Positions 9,615 to 18,025 are shown, numbered from the stretch's first letter. The stretch: DNA of 64,000 bases from an uncultured Bacteroidota bacterium (GCA_903839875.1 CAIMDZ010000113.1:1-64000); one strand, 5' to 3'. Notes: generated by a model from the letters alone, not told the origin. Program-made: numbers and translations.

Positions 9615-9971
9615 ATGACTGAACAAACCACAAACAACAATATCCCGGTAGAAATCCCGCCAATGAATACACTGACTGACCGTGTAAATAAAGAAATAAA
9701 AAACGGATATACCGCAAATTTATCAGTAACCAGGCAAGGGTTATATTCCTCAACAAATGATAAAACATATCTTCCATCGCAAGTTTCAATAAAGGACTTT
9801 TACCGGTTTGAAGGTGAATCTGACCCTGCTGACAGTGCCATTATGTACGTAATTGAAACCGCAGACGGGTTGAAAGGCACCCTTATAGACGCTTATGGGG
9901 CATATGCCGAAGAAAATGTAAATAAATTCATAGCAGAGGTTGAAGAAATCAACAAAAAGGAAAAATCATAA
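9615..9971 (+). CDS. Small conserved Bacteroidota protein
   Basis: A 118-residue soluble protein with a disordered N-terminus (about 1-22), then a compact domain containing FYRFEGESDPADSAIMYVIE and KGTLIDAYGAYAE. I recognise this as a small family common in Bacteroidota that databases sometimes label phosphoribosylpyrophosphate synthetase, almost certainly wrongly because no PRPP-binding motif is present. Function unknown. It is probably cotranscribed with the DUF2383 gene just upstream. The upstream in-frame ATG at 9543 lies inside that gene, so the start at 9615 is preferred. Confidence 0.7.
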   Translation: MTEQTTNNNIPVEIPPMNTLTDRVNKEIKNGYTANLSVTRQGLYSSTNDKTYLPSQVSIKDFYRFEGESDPADSAIMYVIETADGLKGTLIDAYGAYAEENVNKFIAEVEEINKKEKS

Positions 9972-10035
9972 ATTGTAAGAATCTCATAAATATTTAACGT
10001 TAAAGAGTGATAGATGGAAATGACGGGGGCTACTC

Positions 10036-10068
10036 AGATTTGACAACTTTTTAAAAGTTGTCACATCT
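10036..10068. repeat. REP-like palindrome upstream of the rpoN fragment
   Basis: An 11-base perfect inverted repeat (TGACAACTTTT, one T, AAAAGTTGTCA, 10041-10063) is extended by outer AGAT/ATCT arms. It sits about 35 bases before the point where rpoN homology begins and may mark the truncation junction. It could also fold as a hairpin without a U-tract. Confidence 0.6.
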
Positions 10069-10098
10069 AAAACACTAACTCATAACTTTTCGCACTAA

Positions 10099-10199
10099 TT
10101 TTTTGTCTTGCACCTTTTGTTGCAGTTAAGATCAATGAACCGGGAAAGACCGGATGTAAAATTTGCCATTTCGCTTTTAGAAGACCACTACAACGACCT
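10099..10199 (+). pseudogene. rpoN: 5' remnant of rpoN in a different frame
   Basis: Read from 10099 this frame gives LLLQLRSMNRERPDVKF then AISLLEDHYNDL, which matches the sigma-54 core-binding region leading into the HYxKI segment. The next part of the protein continues in another frame from 10200 (MHRQFEKI). Restoring one base at the CTATGC junction (about 10200) would give a continuous LLEDHYNDLMHRQFEKI. Homology does not extend left of about 10099, where an in-frame stop and a palindrome lie, so region I and most of the N-terminal half are missing. Confidence 0.65.
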
Positions 10200-10970
10200 A
10201 TGCACCGGCAATTTGAAAAAATCCATTATATCCTTAATATAGATGATGAGGAACTGCATTTAGTACTTAGCCTTATAGCCAAACTTAAATTTCATCCTGT
10301 TACGGAAATTTCAAAACGCGATCCTAAAAACACCATCATCCCTGATTTTATTATCACTAATTATGGTGATAACATACAGGTGAATTTATATTCCGGCAAG
10401 GCAGATGCAGTTTTCGTGAACCAGTCACTTTATGATCAGTTGGCCGGCCAGGTTAGCAATAAAGACAGAACAGCTTACCAGTATGTGAAAAGCAAACTAA
10501 GCAGCACCCAATGGTTTGTAAATGCCGTAAAACAAAGGGAAGAAACTATGCTGCGCTTTATGAGAACCATAGTTGACCTTCAGCACGACTTCTTTATTGA
10601 CGGCGACATAAGACTGTTGAAGCCAATGGTAATAAGAAATATAGCTGACATAACGGGTCTCGATATTTCTACAATCTCCCGTATTACCGGCAATAAATAT
10701 GCAGAAACACATTTGGGCTTGCTGTACCTCAAAAAACTGTTCAGCGAGGGAATAGCAGATAAAAAAGGTGAGGTAATAAGCAATAAAGTAATTCAATCGC
10801 TCATTGGCGAAACCATACAATCGGAAGATAAGAAACACCCCTATACCGATCAGCAACTTGTCAACCTGCTTTCAGCCGGCGGATATATTATTGCACGGCG
10901 CACAGTAGCCAAGTACAGGGAACAAATGCAAATACCAATTGCTCAGATACGTGCCGTTTGGGCAGGCTAA
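10200..10970 (+). CDS. rpoN: RNA polymerase sigma-54 factor, C-terminal fragment
   Basis: C-terminal 256 residues of sigma-54: part of the core-binding region, KWF-type segment (STQWFVNAVKQREETML), the helix-turn-helix (IADITGLDISTISRITGNKY) and the RpoN box (ARRTVAKYRE) that reads the -24 promoter element. Full-length sigma-54 is about 480 residues; region I, needed for activator response, is absent. A single-base frameshift separates it from an upstream remnant. As it stands it could bind DNA but not form normal open complexes, so it is probably a pseudogene or at most a modulator. It lies 89 bases before a sigma-54-type activator gene, hinting at a former functional pair; an intact rpoN presumably exists elsewhere. 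Confidence 0.75.
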   Translation: MHRQFEKIHYILNIDDEELHLVLSLIAKLKFHPVTEISKRDPKNTIIPDFIITNYGDNIQVNLYSGKADAVFVNQSLYDQLAGQVSNKDRTAYQYVKSKLSSTQWFVNAVKQREETMLRFMRTIVDLQHDFFIDGDIRLLKPMVIRNIADITGLDISTISRITGNKYAETHLGLLYLKKLFSEGIADKKGEVISNKVIQSLIGETIQSEDKKHPYTDQQLVNLLSAGGYIIARRTVAKYREQMQIPIAQIRAVWAG

Positions 10971-11059
10971 ATCATATAGCTAAGTAGTTGGCCAGGGTTA
11001 ATTTGTTATGTGGCTTGGTAAAGGCAATTTCGGTATATTTGAGGTACTTAAAAGAAAAT

Positions 11060-12499
11060 ATGCATAAAATACTGGTAGTTGACGATGATAACGATATGTG
11101 CTTGCTGCTTAACCGTTTCCTTACAAGAAACGGATATGTAGTTGTCAGTGCAAACAGCGGCCAGGCGGCATTAGAATGGCTTAAGAAAAACAAACCAGAC
11201 CTTATCCTTTGTGATTTCAGACTTGACGATATGACCGGCATCCAGTTGCTGGGCAGGATCAAGGAAATGCATCCTAAGGCAATTGTGATTATTATTACAG
11301 GATACAGCGATGTAAAGGACGCTGTGGAGGTTATGAAAATGGGAGCCTTCGATTATGTAACCAAACCTTTATTCCCCGAAGAAATTCTCCTGACCATAAA
11401 AAAAGCACTTAGTGAAGAACCAAAAGAACATGGGATCACAAAACCTGCAGACATCAATAATACTCTATCATCCGCAAAATCAAAAACCGGGTTCAATAGT
11501 CAGTATGTTATAGGCGATAGCCCGCAGTTTGCAGAGATAATCAAACAGATCGGGCTGGTAGCTCCTACCAATTTCAGTGTAATTATTTATGGAGAAAGTG
11601 GCAGCGGTAAAGAAGCCATTGCTCACCAGATACACCAGTTAAGCACACGTGCTGACAAGCCATTTGTGGCAATTGATTGCGGAGCATTGTCTAAGGAACT
11701 GGCGGGTAGCGAGCTCTTCGGACATGAAAAAGGGTCATTTACCGGGGCACTTAACCAAAAGATCGGTAGTCTTGAAATTGCCAATGAAGGAACTGTATTC
11801 CTGGATGAAATAGGCAACCTGTCTTATGAGATCCAGGTGTCATTATTGCGGGTAGTGCAGGAGAGAAAAATAAAGCGCGTGGGCGGAAACAAAGATATTG
11901 ATATTGATGTGCGCATCATTATTGCAAGTAATGAAAGGCTTTGGGATGCAGCAAGGGCAGGAAAATTCAGGGAAGATCTGTACCATAGGTTTAATGAATT
12001 CACTATTGAGGTACCTTCGCTCCGCGAACGCAGCGGGGATATAATGCTGTTTGCAAAACATTTTCTAAACCTCACTAATAAAGAACTGGGGAAAGACGTG
12101 AAAGGATTTACGAAAGAAGTGGAAGATGTACTGAACAATTATGTTTGGTATGGCAACCTCAGGGAACTTAAAAATGTGATCAAAAGAGCTACTTTGCTTA
12201 CCGACAGCGACTACATTGATGTAAAATCCCTGCCGTTTGAAATAAACAACTTCTATAAGCTTCAATTTGACGCTCCTGCTCCCAATGCAGCAGAAAAGGC
12301 AGGCACTATACAACCTGACAACCCTCCTGAATATGAAAATAAATTAAAAAGTGCTAACCTGGATGCCGAATATGAGGTGATACTTGACGCACTAAAGCAG
12401 TCTGATTTCAATAAAAGCAAAGCTGCTAAACTATTGAATGTTGACCGGAAAACTCTGTATAATAAAATGAGGCAGTTTAAGGAATTTAATTTGGAATAG
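11060..12499 (+). CDS. Sigma-54-dependent response regulator (NtrC family)
   Basis: NtrC-type activator of 479 residues. REC domain about 1-120 (acidic pocket DDDND, phospho-aspartate in LILCDFRLDD near 53, lysine in YVTKP); AAA+ domain about 150-385 with Walker A GESGSGKE, the sigma-54-contacting loop as GSFTGA (usual form GAFTGA), Walker B TVFLDEIG and arginine finger FREDLYHRF; C-terminal Fis-type helix-turn-helix (NKSKAAKLLNVDRKTLYNKM, about 440-475). It should hydrolyse ATP to remodel sigma-54 holoenzyme. The ATG at 11060 gives the canonical REC start; the upstream start adds non-family residues. It precedes two histidine kinase genes and probably receives phosphate from one of them. Confidence 0.9.
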   Translation: MHKILVVDDDNDMCLLLNRFLTRNGYVVVSANSGQAALEWLKKNKPDLILCDFRLDDMTGIQLLGRIKEMHPKAIVIIITGYSDVKDAVEVMKMGAFDYVTKPLFPEEILLTIKKALSEEPKEHGITKPADINNTLSSAKSKTGFNSQYVIGDSPQFAEIIKQIGLVAPTNFSVIIYGESGSGKEAIAHQIHQLSTRADKPFVAIDCGALSKELAGSELFGHEKGSFTGALNQKIGSLEIANEGTVFLDEIGNLSYEIQVSLLRVVQERKIKRVGGNKDIDIDVRIIIASNERLWDAARAGKFREDLYHRFNEFTIEVPSLRERSGDIMLFAKHFLNLTNKELGKDVKGFTKEVEDVLNNYVWYGNLRELKNVIKRATLLTDSDYIDVKSLPFEINNFYKLQFDAPAPNAAEKAGTIQPDNPPEYENKLKSANLDAEYEVILDALKQSDFNKSKAAKLLNVDRKTLYNKMRQFKEFNLE

Positions 12500-12510
12500 C
12501 GTTTATAAAA

Positions 12511-14121
12511 ATGAAACAACCTGGAATCACATTAAGCAATACAAAGGAAGAAAAAGAGGCAGATAATAACAATGCATCTTTTTTTAAGAACATGGCTATG
12601 GGTGGGCCGGGGCTTAATGCGCTTATCCAATTTCCAGACCTGAAATTAATTTTCGTAAATCACCAATTCGAACACTACCTGGGTTATGCCAATGAGGATA
12701 TAAAAAATGAAGGGATTTACCTGACAGATCTGTTTGAAGAAAACCAGTCAGATCGCTTTTTATACCAGTTAAGAAGTGTGAAAGAAGATGAGGAAGCACA
12801 ATCCATGTTTGTCATATACAGGCTCAAAAACAGAAAGGGTAGCCTCATTTCTTTCTATCTATACGCCGCCTTGTTAACCGGAATAAATGACACTATCGAA
12901 AATGGCGCAGATATTTACCACATTATACTGCATCCTGTTCATTCGAAGTGGAATATTCCGTTTACTTCATTTGTAACTAAAGAGCTCTTCCTGGAGCATT
13001 TTAACAGCAATGACTTCGGCACATTTGAATGGATTATTGATATTGACAAGATTTTCTGGTCAATTGGTGTTTATAGAATCTATGAAATAGAAGACCACCG
13101 CGAGCAGGTAAATATACTATTTGAAGAATCCCTGATCCATCCCGCCGACAGGCAGAGGGTTGGTGATGAGACAAGAAAAGCGCTGAATACCGGGGAAGAA
13201 CTGGATATCGAGTTTAAAATTATTACTGATAAGGAGCATATCAAAATAATTCATTGCCTGGCAAGAACAGTAAAAAACAACAAAGGCAAAACCTTAAAAT
13301 TCGCAGGCAGTTTAAGGGATGTTACGAATCAGCGTATGATAGAAGAAGACCTGAAAAATAATGTGCAGGAATTATACCACTCTAATAAAGAACTGGAGGA
13401 ATTTGCATACGTAGCCAGTCATGATCTGCAGGAACCATTAAGAAAAATATCCATTTTCAGCGACCGGCTTTCTGATAAGTATAAAGACGCACTTACCGGA
13501 GATGGCGCCAAATACCTTACCCGCATGATCGCCGCTGCTGATAATATGCGTTCGCTTATTGATGATTTGCTGCAGTTCTCGAAAATTTCAAAAAATTCAC
13601 AACCTTTTGAATTAGTAAAACTCGATGATATTCTTAAACAGGTAAGTACCGAACTGGAATTGACCATTGAAGAAACAGCAACAACCATTACCACCAATCA
13701 GCTGCCTGAAATTGAAGCTATACCATCCCAAATGAAACAATTATTTACCAATATCATTGGTAACGCAATAAAATTCCATAAACCCGGTGTAGCGCCGGTA
13801 ATAAAAATAGAAGCCGGGGCGCTTAATAAGTCTGGTGCAATCGGCCTTAATCTGGGTACTAATACTACCTGGTACAAAGTGCAGGTCACTGACAATGGAG
13901 TAGGTTTTGAAGAAGAATATGCTTTGCGTATTTTCCAGGTTTTCCAGCGCCTGCACGGCAAATCGGAATACCCAGGGTCGGGCATAGGACTTGCTATATG
14001 CAAAAAGATCGTCGAATTCCACAAAGGGATCATCTATGCCGAAAATATTCCCGGCGAAGGTTCCCGTTTTGTATTTATTTTACCCAGGCATCAACAGCCA
14101 ACTAAAGGAAAAAGTGCATGA
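12511..14121 (+). CDS. PAS-domain sensor histidine kinase
   Basis: Sensor kinase of 536 residues without membrane segments, so probably cytoplasmic. Two PAS-type regions (about 30-140 and 165-275) are followed by a HisKA domain with the H-box YVASHDLQEPLRKI (His near 304), N-box IIGNAIKFH, G1 VTDNGVGFEEEY and G2 YPGSGIGLAICKKI. The FQRLHGKSEYPGSGIGL form is typical of phytochrome-like and bacteriophytochrome-related kinases in this phylum. It starts 11 bases after the sigma-54 activator gene and overlaps the next gene by four bases (ATGA), so the three are one operon. The sensed signal is unknown. Confidence 0.88.
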   Translation: MKQPGITLSNTKEEKEADNNNASFFKNMAMGGPGLNALIQFPDLKLIFVNHQFEHYLGYANEDIKNEGIYLTDLFEENQSDRFLYQLRSVKEDEEAQSMFVIYRLKNRKGSLISFYLYAALLTGINDTIENGADIYHIILHPVHSKWNIPFTSFVTKELFLEHFNSNDFGTFEWIIDIDKIFWSIGVYRIYEIEDHREQVNILFEESLIHPADRQRVGDETRKALNTGEELDIEFKIITDKEHIKIIHCLARTVKNNKGKTLKFAGSLRDVTNQRMIEEDLKNNVQELYHSNKELEEFAYVASHDLQEPLRKISIFSDRLSDKYKDALTGDGAKYLTRMIAAADNMRSLIDDLLQFSKISKNSQPFELVKLDDILKQVSTELELTIEETATTITTNQLPEIEAIPSQMKQLFTNIIGNAIKFHKPGVAPVIKIEAGALNKSGAIGLNLGTNTTWYKVQVTDNGVGFEEEYALRIFQVFQRLHGKSEYPGSGIGLAICKKIVEFHKGIIYAENIPGEGSRFVFILPRHQQPTKGKSA

Positions 14122-15566
14122 GCCTGGCAAATACTAATGCAAAAATTCTGATTATTGACGATGATGAAGATGATTTCTTTATTACCAGCGAATATATAAA
14201 GGAGATTCCCGGCAACTCCTATAAAATCGAATGGTGCAGGAATTATAATACCGCACTAAACCATTTGCAAAGTAATGACTATGATCTGTATTTTGTTGAT
14301 TATCGGCTTGGTGCAAAATCCGGGGTAGATTTCCTTAAAGCTGCACAACAATTTAATGTTGAGGAGCCTATAGTCTTACTCACCGGGCAGGGCAACTACA
14401 ATGTAGATATACAGGCTATGAAACTTGGTGCAGTTGATTACCTTGTTAAAACCGACCTTTCAATAGAAAAAATGGAGCGTTGTATCCGGTATGCGCTCGA
14501 ACATGCAGCCACGCTGAAAGCCCTCAGAACCAATGAACGTAAATACCGTAACATTTTTGAAAAGTCGAAGGATGTGGTTTTTGTAACCAATTTTTTATTT
14601 GATTTCAAGGATGTGAACAATGCTGTACAAACCCTGTTAGGTTATGAAAAAGAAGAGGTTCTGAAAATGAACCTCAGCGATTTAATAGGGCAGGAACAAC
14701 ATAAAAAATTTCTCCGGCAGGCGCTCGTTTATAATAACCAGGTCAATGACATGGAAGTCATTATGACAACGAGAAGCGGAGAAAAAAAATATTGCATTCT
14801 TAATGTTACAATGGAGGAAGGCCTTGATTTAGAAAATGGCTACGTTCAGGGCATTATACATGATATCTCCAACCTGAAAAAAATGGAGAAAGCCACATTG
14901 CTGGGCGAAAAACTTGCAGCCGCAGGCAGACTTGTCAGAACCATAGCCCACGAAGTGAGAAATCCACTGAATAATATTACACTCTCTGTAGAACAAATGC
15001 AGCATGAAATAAAAGACGAGCATTTGCAATTGTACATGAACATCATTCAGAGAAACGGGAAACGTATCAGCGACCTGATAAGCGAACTGCTGAATACTTC
15101 TCACCCTGCCGAACATATTCTTCAAAAGCAAACCATCCAAAATATTATTGATGATGTTATTGCTGCTTCAATAGACAGGCTTACTTTAAAGCAAATAAAA
15201 TTGGAGGTCAATTATTCCGATACTCCTGAAATAATATTGGCAGACAAGGAAAAACTAAAACTTGCTCTTCTGAATATTGTCATAAATGCCATTGAGGCAA
15301 TGGAAGATAAAAAAGGAAAGCTTAAAATAGATGTTTACCATTTAAACAAAAACGTTGTTCTGGTCATTTCCGACAACGGCGTTGGAATTCCTGAAGAACA
15401 TATTTCAAAATTATTCGAACCTTATTTTACTCAAAAACGCAACGGAGTGGGATTGGGTTTAACATTTACACTCAATATTTTACAAGCCCATAAAGCCAAT
15501 ATAGAGGTATCCTCTCAGCCAGGAGTTGGCACTACATTTACCATTACTTTTCCTTCCGCACTTTAG
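14118..15566 (+). CDS. REC-PAS hybrid histidine kinase
   Basis: A 482-residue protein with an N-terminal receiver (acidic pocket IIDDDEDD, phospho-aspartate in LYFVDYRLG near 61, lysine in YLVKTD), a PAS domain (about 145-255), HisKA with IAHEVRNPLNNITLS (His near 279), and a HATPase domain (NIVINAIEAM, ISDNGVGIPEE, GVGLGLTF). An inverted order, with REC before the kinase, suggests it relays a signal from the preceding kinase. It overlaps that gene by four bases. No membrane segments. Together with the activator it forms a likely phosphorelay. Low-complexity or transfer signs are not evident. Confidence 0.88.
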   Translation: MSLANTNAKILIIDDDEDDFFITSEYIKEIPGNSYKIEWCRNYNTALNHLQSNDYDLYFVDYRLGAKSGVDFLKAAQQFNVEEPIVLLTGQGNYNVDIQAMKLGAVDYLVKTDLSIEKMERCIRYALEHAATLKALRTNERKYRNIFEKSKDVVFVTNFLFDFKDVNNAVQTLLGYEKEEVLKMNLSDLIGQEQHKKFLRQALVYNNQVNDMEVIMTTRSGEKKYCILNVTMEEGLDLENGYVQGIIHDISNLKKMEKATLLGEKLAAAGRLVRTIAHEVRNPLNNITLSVEQMQHEIKDEHLQLYMNIIQRNGKRISDLISELLNTSHPAEHILQKQTIQNIIDDVIAASIDRLTLKQIKLEVNYSDTPEIILADKEKLKLALLNIVINAIEAMEDKKGKLKIDVYHLNKNVVLVISDNGVGIPEEHISKLFEPYFTQKRNGVGLGLTFTLNILQAHKANIEVSSQPGVGTTFTITFPSAL

Positions 15567-15631
15567 ATGGTTTATTATGTCAACTTCACCCGGTGGCACA
15601 GTATTATTAGTTACTATTGAAAAACAATACT

Positions 15632-15787
15632 ATGAGATCTCTACTGTATTTAATCGCTGTTATACTGATAATTGGATGGGTGCTTGGCGCATTCGTTTAC
15701 AGTGCAGGATCAATTATTCACATTTTGCTGGTACTGGCAATCGTATCACTCCTGCTTGGTTTTATAAGAACCGGGAGGGTGGAATAA
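15632..15787 (+). CDS. Small lmo0937-type membrane protein (DUF5670)
   Basis: A 51-residue protein, short enough to be missed by length filters. It consists of two hydrophobic segments (about 3-20 and 29-45) with the family pattern LLYLIAVILIIGW and SIIHILLVLAIVSLLLG, ending in a short basic tail. This matches the lmo0937/DUF5670 family of stress-associated inner-membrane peptides; its function is not established. It lies 65 bases downstream of the hybrid kinase gene and may be read from the same transcript or its own promoter. Confidence 0.8.
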   Translation: MRSLLYLIAVILIIGWVLGAFVYSAGSIIHILLVLAIVSLLLGFIRTGRVE

Positions 15788-15976
15788 CACACTTGCCACC
15801 TGGTATTAATAGTGCCTTTACGGCCCATTCATCTATGGTTTTACAAAGCCATACGTGAATGGTTTTTTTTGCTAAAATACATCCATAAGCAACAAAATAG
15901 AATGGATAATAATCCTATTAGGGATAATGACGAAGCTCAAGTCGGCTAAGTTGGATAGTTATTTTCAATCATACCA

Positions 15977-16330
15977 TTAGAAATTCGAAAATTGCTTATC
16001 AAGATCGGTAAAGCTGATAGGTTTTTCCAGGGCGCTGTATTTCGCATTCGGCGGCATTTGCGGCATTGACGGATGAAATGCACTAATTAAGACTATGAAT
16101 AGATTGGGAAAGTCTTTGGCTATAGCAGGGGCTGCGCTCCATCCGGTACCATCAGGCAAATTATTATCGAGAAAAAGAATATTGGGCATGCCGGAAACCA
16201 AAAGTGCCTTCCCTTCATTGAGTGTGTGAGAAACCATCACTTCATAATTCTTTCTCAGAAAATAATCTTTCAATAAGAGGCAAAGGTCAATTTCATCTTC
16301 AATTATCAGAATTTTTTTATTGTTGGGCAT
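15977..16330 (-). CDS. Single-domain response regulator
   Basis: A 117-residue stand-alone receiver domain: acidic pocket IIEDEID, phospho-aspartate in NILFLDNNLPDGTGW (near 55), the conserved serine in LISAF and lysine in ALEKPIS. No output domain, so it acts through protein contacts, as in a phosphorelay or by binding a partner. It is transcribed opposite to the kinase operon that lies to its left and could be one of its targets; the partner is not determined by sequence. Confidence 0.88.
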   Translation of the reverse strand: MPNNKKILIIEDEIDLCLLLKDYFLRKNYEVMVSHTLNEGKALLVSGMPNILFLDNNLPDGTGWSAAPAIAKDFPNLFIVLISAFHPSMPQMPPNAKYSALEKPISFTDLDKQFSNF

Positions 16331-16495
16331 ATTTTCAGATTAATATATTTTTTGTTCGTAAAATAGCAAACGGCTGTAAACGTTGCAATAGTTCTCTTTC
16401 CGGGTCAAATTCAATATAATAAAACATTCTGCTCCATATTTTAGAATTAATGCAGATGTCATTACTATTAAACAAAAACAATGCCGCAAGGCAAA

Positions 16496-16921
16496 TCAGG
16501 GGTTATTCGTAGTATTGATCCAATAACTACGTAATGCAGCAACTGTTTTAATCAGGCTGTCAAAGCTATTAGGCTTGGTTATGTATGAGTTAGCGCCTAA
16601 TTCGTAACACCTTTTCATTTCCAGCTCATTATTTGTAGTGCTGAATATGATAACCGGTATTTTTTTAAGGAATTGGTTCTGTTTTATCTCTTTCAATACT
16701 TCCCGGCCATCCTTTTTTGGCATATTCAGGTCGAGCAGTATGAACCTGGGCAAAGTGGATTCTATCCCTTCCAGTTCAATATTGTGTAAATAATTGATCA
16801 TTTCCACCCCATTCTCTACAAAATGTATCTTGTCGGTATACCCATTTTCATCAAATGCCGACTGCAACAGAAAACGATCATCAGCATCATCCTCAGCAAT
16901 TAAAATAAAAATTTCCTCCAT
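16496..16921 (-). CDS. Single-domain response regulator, Rcp1-like
   Basis: A 141-residue receiver of the Rcp1 type, the class that serves bacteriophytochrome-like kinases. Visible elements: IAEDDADDRF acidic pocket, RFILLDLNMPKKDGREVL with the phospho-aspartate near 68, IIFSTTNN and the lysine in YITKPNSFD. This type often pairs with kinases carrying the FQRLHGKxEYPGxGIGL signature, and such a kinase is encoded at 12511-14121, so that kinase is a plausible partner (inference). Confidence 0.88.
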   Translation of the reverse strand: MEEIFILIAEDDADDRFLLQSAFDENGYTDKIHFVENGVEMINYLHNIELEGIESTLPRFILLDLNMPKKDGREVLKEIKQNQFLKKIPVIIFSTTNNELEMKRCYELGANSYITKPNSFDSLIKTVAALRSYWINTTNNP

Positions 16922-17129
16922 CTTTAAATCAGGTGTAATGTGAAGGTATGGAATATATTTGTCTATACATCGCTTGCAATCATTAATTTCCGAATGGATT
17001 TTTAGGTAAATTATGTTTTGTCCCGGCGATTACCCAATTATTTCACTTCAATATTGCAGTTGCTCAACAACTCTATACCGTCTTAATGGCACAGTATTTA
17101 AGAGTAGCCTATCAATAAAACCAATTAAA

Positions 17130-17354
17130 ATGGAAAAGAAAAATCAACAAGCGTAGCAGGACAAGTCAGGTCAGCAGCAGAGTGAGCAACCAAACCAATC
17201 AGGTTCAGGACAACAAAAAGGACAAGAGCAATCCCGGCAAAACAAACAAAGCGGAAAGCCAGACCCTAATGACCCAAGGAAGACTAAGGATTCCCTGCGC
17301 CAGAACAGCCATTCGCTTTCTTCTTCGGAAGATGACGACACAGAAGGATTATAA
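17130..17354 (+). pseudogene. Small Gln-rich hydrophilic protein interrupted by in-frame TAG
   Basis: From ATG 17130 to TAA 17352-17354 is one reading frame of 74 codons with a single TAG at codon 9 (17154-17156). The eight residues before it (MEKKNQQA) and the rest (QDKSGQQQSEQ, repeated Q/S/G, then an acidic SSSEDDDTEG tail) have the same composition, so they look like one protein of the hydrophilic, disordered stress type. TAG could come from CAG (glutamine) by one transition, matching the surrounding Q codons. No alternative start follows the stop. Probably a nonsense-mutated gene; read-through or a sequencing error are alternatives. Confidence 0.55.
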
Positions 17355-17398
17355 ACCATGAAAGTAAAAATTGACTATACTGCAAACGTGATAAGTTA

Positions 17399-17517
17399 GT
17401 GCATTTAACATACGGGGTTTGCGAGCTTGAAAACATTATAATCTGGTCACTATCCAGGTAATAATTGCGCCTTTGCGTGAAACTTTTTTTGCACTGATCT
17501 ATGCCGCGTGAAGTATA
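17399..17517 (+). repeat. Dispersed 120-base intergenic repeat, copy A
   Basis: Shares its whole length, at roughly three quarters identity by eye, with 25083-25200 in the same orientation. Shared blocks: GGGGTTTGCGAGCTT, TTGCGCCTTTGCGTGAAA, TTTGCAC..ATCTATGC and CATGAAGTAT-like end. A short piece (CTTTGCGCCTTTGCG) recurs near 58712. Confidence 0.65.
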
Positions 17518-17524
17518 ACATCAG

Positions 17525-17552
17525 AAAGCCCCCGCCATAGCGGGGGCTTTTC
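17525..17552. terminator. Rho-independent terminator of the rpmB-rpmG operon
   Basis: Perfect 11-base stem AAAGCCCCCGC, loop CATA, GCGGGGGCTTT, followed by T-rich sequence on both strands. It lies about 60 bases past the DUF4295 stop on the minus strand and is bidirectional. Confidence 0.85.
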
Positions 17553-17613
17553 TAATAAGTTTATAAGTCCTAAGTCTATAGTAAAAGTGTAGTGCTTAGG
17601 CTCAGAGGGGCTG

Positions 17614-17787
17614 TTATTTTACATTAGCCAGGTAATCCTTCACTTTATCTTTATGCACTATACCCTCCTTAAAGGTATAAGCGCCTGATTTTGGGCTACG
17701 AACCGCTTTGATAACTTTTGAATAGTTCTTAGCTTCTGCTGCCAGCTTGGGGTCTTTCTTAATCGCGGTTTTAGCTGCTTTTGCCAT
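17614..17787 (-). CDS. DUF4295 family ribosome-linked small protein
   Basis: A 57-residue basic protein starting MAKAAKTAIKKD and containing NYSKVIKAVRSPKSGAYTFK, then EGIVHKDKVKDYL. This is the DUF4295 family, which in Bacteroidota is almost always encoded right after rpmG (L33) and rpmB (L28), as here. The association suggests a role in ribosome structure or assembly; it is inferred from context. The gene is 21 bases downstream of rpmG. In many relatives ftsY follows; here a terminator does. Confidence 0.9.
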   Translation of the reverse strand: MAKAAKTAIKKDPKLAAEAKNYSKVIKAVRSPKSGAYTFKEGIVHKDKVKDYLANVK

Positions 17788-17808
17788 TGCTTAAATATTT
17801 TAAATAGA

Positions 17809-17991
17809 TTATTTAATTTCTTTGTGAACCGTTACACGTTTCAGAATGGGATTGTATTTCTTCAATTCCAGGCGTTCAGTCGTGGTTTTCTTATTTTTTG
17901 TGGTAATGTAACGGCTGGTACCGGGCATACCGCTGTTTTTATGCTCGGTGCATTCCATTATTACCTGAACGCGGTTTCCTTTCTTTGCCAT
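17809..17991 (-). CDS. rpmG: Large ribosomal subunit protein bL33
   Basis: A 60-residue bL33: [18 protein letters not shown] start, [12 protein letters not shown], and a [16 protein letters not shown] tail. The CxxC pairs of the zinc-binding form are missing, so this is the zinc-independent type. It is the middle gene of the rpmB-rpmG-DUF4295 operon. Confidence 0.96.
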   Translation of the reverse strand: MAKKGNRVQVIMECTEHKNSGMPGTSRYITTKNKKTTTERLELKKYNPILKRVTVHKEIK

Positions 17992-18025
17992 TGTTATCTT
18001 TTTACTTTTACATTTTACTTTCTTC

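Noticed and set aside
17171-17359. Cys-rich minus-strand frame (62 codons)
   Set aside because: It is the reverse complement of the Q/S-rich frame at 17130-17354; its cysteines come from TTG/CTG codons opposite, so it is a shadow.
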